In this document: in pieces, positions 6,702 through 9,260 of the stretch
Numbering within the stretch: the stretch's first letter is position 1
How the letters are laid out: the number at the start of each line of letters is the position of its first letter
Source of the DNA: JALYQB01 sp035640155
GTDB taxonomy: Bacteria > Actinomycetota > Actinomycetes > Mycobacteriales > Pseudonocardiaceae
Assembly (NCBI GenBank): GCA_035640155.1
Contig: DASQWR010000070.1
Coordinates: 1 to 9,260 of the forward strand
Length of the DNA: 9,260 nt
Reading direction: 5' to 3'
The notes under the pieces: model-generated
What the model was told of the DNA's origin: nothing
What the model saw: only the letters and a program-made list of their open reading frames with translations
Database searches by the model: none
Program-made: the position numbers and the translations under genes

Positions 6702-6723
6702 TCGGTGACAGACTCGGTGACAG
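6702..6723. repeat. Direct repeat TCGGTGACAG, two copies, 12-bp period
   Basis: TCGGTGACAG occurs at 6702-6711 and 6714-6723. Closely spaced direct repeats near an att site can be integrase arm-type sites. The 12-bp period is close to one helical turn, so both copies face nearly the same side of the DNA. They could equally be a remnant of coding sequence. Confidence 0.35.
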
Positions 6724-7006
6724 CGCGTCCACTGTGGAGGCGCAGCGCCCAGGGGAGTTATCGGCGCGGACGTTCGTGGGAGCCTCACGGCCAGGGAGCC
6801 CGTGGCAGAGTCACGAACAAGCCAGGCCGCGGACGGCAGCCCTCGGACAGAGCCTGCAGGAGGACACCAACGAGCTCAGCGTCTCCGCTGTGGCTTCTCG
6901 CGGCAGTCGGTGATGTTTGTTTACGCCGGCATCGATGTCGATGGTTGGACTGTTCACCGGTCACCTCGGGTAAGCCGGCGACGCGATCATCACTGTGTCA
7001 AACAGA

Positions 7007-8206
7007 TCACCAAGACCAGCCACGGCGCGGTCCACCTCGACCACCAATAGCCCGCAGCCCTGCGACTACTTGTCTGAGGACGCCGGGTGGATCGAGGTAT
7101 TGGTCCACACTGTGTAGATACGAGGCGGCGGAGGGCTTCCGGAGCTCGGCACGGCGCCGTCTGACTGTTCCGTATACCCCGAGCAGGCCGGCCGCAGTTG
7201 CGCTGCCTGCTGCGATCAGCGGTTGGTTGGCAAGAATGCCGGCCGCGCTAACCCCGAGCAGCGACGGCACCTCGAACTTGGCCGTCAGCGTGGTGGTGGC
7301 GGTCTCCACTCCGAGCCCGCGCAGTGCCTTGCCGAGGTCCTGGGCCGGCCTGGTGAACCTGCCTCCACCTCGTCGCGCAGGTATGCCTCCAACACCGCTG
7401 TATCCCTGATCTCGCTAAACTGCTCGCCGAGCTCCTCCGCGGCAGCCTCCAGCTCGCGGTGGAACGCCCGGAACTCGGCGTGGTAGCGGCGCCGAATCTC
7501 TACGAGCTTCTCCGGCGGCAGGTAAGAGAGGCTGTCAGGTGTGACCGCTCGCACAGCAAGCAGGCCGATCGCGTCGGCGACCTGCGGCGACGACGCAAGG
7601 CGTGCGTCGGGATGTAATAGTGCGGCGGCGATCCGTTCAGGCGACCAGTTGCTGGCAGCCTCATAGAACGAGCGAAAATCGGTGACCGGTTGGAGCGCGT
7701 CACGGCGGGCAAGTTCTTCTGCGAGCGCACACATGTACACGTAAGAGAGCCGGTCCTCCATCACCAGCCAGGGTGCGAACCGGTCCTCGGTGGTGTGAGC
7801 CAACCCCAGCGCAAGAAAGGCTTCCCTCACCTGCTCACTGATCTTCGCCGGGTGCACGTAGCCGTTCCACCAACGCACTTCGTCCTCCAGGGTACCAGTC
7901 TTGCCCCATCGGACGGTGGCGACGTCACCGGGACGCCGAACGCCGAAATATGGGAAGCGGTCCAGTTTCCGGCTCGAGCTGCTGGAGGACGGTCAGGAAC
8001 CGTTGTCCAACCTCGGCTGCGGCGGCGGCCGGATCGACATCCACTAAGAAGTCCAGTTCATCGCGTAGAACCCGGCCTAAGTGGGTCTCCTCTATATCAA
8101 CTCCGCGGGGTCGGATGCACGCAACCTTTGGCCAGTACAGTGCCGCCATCTCCAGCCAGCCGTCGTGCGGCACCATAAGCGGGTAGTACAGCGCGAACGT
8201 AGCCAT
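7007..8206 (-). pseudogene. DUF6236-type protein gene broken by two frameshifts
   Basis: Three minus-strand frames in order rebuild one protein of about 400 residues. Part 1 (8206-7925) starts MATFALYYPLMVPHDGWLEM with ALYWPKV and ELDFLVDVDP, the characteristic opening of DUF6236 proteins. Part 2 (about 7950-7285) holds FGVRRPGDV, WLVMEDRLSYVYMCALAEEL and EIRRRYHAEFRAF. Part 3 (about 7360-7007) holds KALRGLGVETATTTLTAKFE, a small hydrophobic segment (GILANQPLIAAGSATAAGLL, about residues 325-345 of the rebuilt protein) and SAASYLHSVDQYLDP. Single-base shifts near 7930-7950 and 7355-7362 connect the parts with no missing residues apparent. The start has AGGAGG 5 nt upstream. DUF6236 proteins occur in actinobacterial accessory regions and have no known function. 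Unless the shifts are sequencing errors, the gene is dead. Confidence 0.8.
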
Positions 8207-8211
8207 CCAGC

Positions 8212-8217
8212 CCTCCT
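8212..8217 (-). promoter_or_regulatory. Ribosome binding site of the DUF6236-type gene
   Basis: AGGAGG on the minus strand, 5 nt before the ATG at 8206. It supports that ATG as the original start of the broken gene. Confidence 0.7.
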
Positions 8218-8686
8218 GATCCGACAGCCGACTGGTTCCCGTAATGTCTCCTCATCGGTACCGCCACACCTCTCCCATATCAGGCTAACGACGACGTACG
8301 TCCCACGTCGACGGGGCCACTGCGGGCAGAGTTTCGGGGGCAGATAGTCCACAGTGGCCGGACGCGGCAGCGCAAGATGACCGCTGGTACTCCCCTGACT
8401 CCCCCATACCTGCTGCTGGTGTGCTGCATCACGCGCCCCCCTTTGCTGCCGGTTCCCGGACATTGTGGCGGGCACCCCGCTCTTTTGATGCCGAGAGACG
8501 GCCGGTGCAGCGTCCGGGAACCGGCAACAAGACAGCGCGCCGCAGGCGCTCCACCAGGGTGTTGGCCTCGCGGCCTTGAGGAGCTGCCCCACCAGCCGCA
8601 CCTACGTGTATGCGTATGCGCGGGTGCTTGCAGACCGGACGGGCCGGGTCCCCGCGCAGGGGGAGCCGGTCCGTGGGCTTGGTGGG
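8218..8686. other. Non-coding stretch between DUF6236-type gene and ssb
   Basis: About 470 bp without a credible gene. It should hold the promoter of the DUF6236-type gene at its left end, where there is also a short inverted repeat (CGACGT 8292-8297 with ACGTCG 8305-8310). At 8443-8530 it carries a long inverted repeat, listed separately. The part nearest ssb (about 8605-8625) has a small GTATGC duplication and nothing else I can name. Confidence 0.5.
8443..8530. repeat. 19-bp inverted repeat enclosing two smaller hairpins
   Basis: The arms TTGCTGCCGGTTCCCGGAC (8443-8461) and GTCCGGGAACCGGCAACAA (8512-8530) pair at 18 of 19 positions. The 50 nt between them contain two further stems: GCGGG/CCCGC around CAC (8468-8480) and GCCG/CGGC around AGAGA (8490-8502). 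The whole could fold as a three-way-junction, cloverleaf-like structure on a single strand. Possibilities are a miniature inverted-repeat element, a single-strand replication or transfer site, a structured RNA, or a terminator for ssb. There is no T-run after either arm. Confidence 0.75.
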
Positions 8687-9040
8687 TTACCGCTCGATCT
8701 TCAGGTCGCGGAACAGCAACGACGCGCCGAGCTCCTCGACCGCGACTTCGAGCTTGCGTCGCTCGGTGCCGTCCTGGCCGGTCCAGGTGCGGGTTACCAG
8801 GGTGCCGGTCACCACGACCCGGTCGCCCTTCTGCAGGCGGGCCGCGGCTCGTTCGGCCTGCTCGCCCCACATGGTGCCATCCAGGAAGGTGGTTGCGGCG
8901 TCGACCCACTCGCCCTCGGCGGTGCGCCGCCGCGAGTTAACCGCCAGTCGCACGCTGGCCACCGGCCGGGCGTTCGGGGTGTAGCGCAGTTCGGGCTCGG
9001 CGGTCAGGTTGGCGGCGGCGTGGAAGCTGATCTCGTTCAT
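8687..9040 (-). CDS. ssb: Single-stranded DNA-binding protein, short accessory type
   Basis: This 117-residue OB-fold protein starts MNEISFHAAANLTAEPELRY, as SSB proteins do. Family features in order are NLTAEPELR (11-19), VRLAVNSRR (30-38), W58 in TMWGEQAERAAARLQKGDR (56-74), VVVTGTL (75-81), and a final beta strand, KLEVAVEELGASL (96-108). It ends just after the OB fold. The disordered tail and acidic DDDxPF tip that recruit partner proteins in housekeeping SSBs are missing. Such short SSBs are typical of plasmids, phages and integrative elements, where they coat single strands during replication or transfer. GGAGG lies 6 nt before the ATG. An IS3-family end begins about 30 bp upstream, so the original promoter has probably been separated from the gene. 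Confidence 0.88.
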   Translation of the reverse strand: MNEISFHAAANLTAEPELRYTPNARPVASVRLAVNSRRRTAEGEWVDAATTFLDGTMWGEQAERAAARLQKGDRVVVTGTLVTRTWTGQDGTERRKLEVAVEELGASLLFRDLKIER

Positions 9041-9046
9041 CGTGGT

Positions 9047-9051
9047 CCTCC
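9047..9051 (-). promoter_or_regulatory. Ribosome binding site of ssb
   Basis: GGAGG on the minus strand, 6 nt before the ATG at 9040. It is intact, just inside the IS boundary. Confidence 0.7.
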
Positions 9052-9070
9052 CGGGTGTTTCGGGTGGGCG

Positions 9071-9260
9071 TGAGGTTCCCCCAAGATCGTGGAGGCATGG
9101 ACTATAAGGAGCGCCATGTCAGAGACACGACGTCGGTTCGACCCGGAGTTCCGCCAGGGAGCGGTCCGGATCGTCGGGGAGACGAGCAAGCCGATCGCGC
9201 AGGTCGCCCGGGACCTGGGGGTTTGTGAGCAGACGCTGGGTAACTGGGTGAAGAAGGACA
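9071..9260 (+). mobile_element. IS3-family insertion sequence, left end (partial)
   Basis: The transposase start at 9116 is preceded by sequence beginning TGAGGTTCCCCCAAGATCGT at 9071. IS3-family ends begin with TG, and in actinobacterial members the left end lies 30-60 bp before orfA, so 9071 is the likely left inverted repeat. The right end, the matching inverted repeat and the target duplication are outside the window, so the exact boundary is an inference. Confidence 0.6.
9116..9260 (+). CDS. IS3-family transposase OrfA, N-terminal part
   Basis: The first 48 residues of OrfA are visible before the window ends. MSETRRRFDPEFRQGAVRIV is the standard opening of the IS3/HTH_Tnp_1 family. It is followed by the helix-turn-helix IAQVARDLGVCEQTLGNW (about 27-44) and VKKD. 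OrfA binds the inverted repeats, and the DDE catalytic OrfB is normally made by a programmed frameshift downstream, which cannot be seen here. AAGGAG lies 4 nt before the ATG, which fixes the start. The gene is transcribed away from ssb. Confidence 0.9.
   Translation, partial: MSETRRRFDPEFRQGAVRIVGETSKPIAQVARDLGVCEQTLGNWVKKD

Larger units (their letters stand above)
6609..7006. other. Gene-poor stretch between att site and DUF6236 pseudogene
   Basis: About 400 bp with no convincing gene. Reading frames exist on both strands but none shows family motifs, a good ribosome binding site or steady codon bias. The expected integrase gene, which often sits beside such an att site, is absent. A short plus-strand peptide starting at 6913 (MFVYAGIDVDGW) faintly recalls an IS110 transposase start but stops being protein-like at once. 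Confidence 0.5.

Noticed and set aside
6913..7050. IS110-type transposase start (MFVYAGIDVDGW)
   Set aside because: Only the opening residues resemble the family. The following sequence is not protein-like, and no other IS110 motif appears.
8443..8530. CRISPR repeat or integron attC site
   Set aside because: There is only one inverted-repeat unit, with no repeat-spacer array, no integron integrase or cassette ORF, and no recognisable attC core sites.
8576..9073. 165-codon plus-strand frame opposite ssb
   Set aside because: It is antisense to a clear SSB OB-fold gene with a good ribosome binding site, so it is a shadow frame.

Overview
The window is very GC-rich, its codons mostly end in G or C, and it carries families common in Actinobacteria: a PQQ-type sugar dehydrogenase with a PKD-like tail, a lipoprotein SodC, a DUF6236-type protein and a high-GC IS3 element. 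A member of the Actinomycetia, perhaps Pseudonocardiales, is the best guess. The order is an inference from style only.

Bases 1 to about 6566 read as ordinary chromosome with patches of gene decay. A metallo-beta-lactamase-fold hydrolase, cut off at the left edge, converges on a secreted glucose/sorbosone dehydrogenase. Next come a SodC-family lipoprotein that lacks the usual zinc histidines, a small hypothetical gene, and two short-chain dehydrogenases (SDRs). The spaces around the SDRs (about 3809-4181 and 4933-5520) hold minus-strand coding fragments with out-of-frame joins or early truncation. They look like remnants of lost genes.

At 6567-6608 lies the 3' half of a tRNA-Lys(UUU) gene on the minus strand, running from the anticodon loop to the discriminator base. 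The 5' half is missing. This is the classic footprint of a tyrosine-recombinase attachment site. In that orientation an integrated element lies to the right.

Bases 6609-9260 fit an accessory element in decay. They hold about 400 bp with no convincing gene, a DUF6236-type gene broken by two single-base frameshifts, and a 480 bp non-coding stretch containing a long inverted repeat with nested hairpins. After these come a short single-stranded DNA-binding protein without the usual acidic tail, and the start of an IS3-family element whose end sits about 30 bp upstream of ssb. No integrase, replication or conjugation gene is visible, so the element type cannot be named.

There is no clear multi-gene system that looks new. 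The best leads are the att site and the element it implies, the branched inverted repeat at 8443-8530, the zinc-ligand-poor SodC, and a possible truncated DUF3375-like (Wadjet JetA-type) start at 4933-5082.
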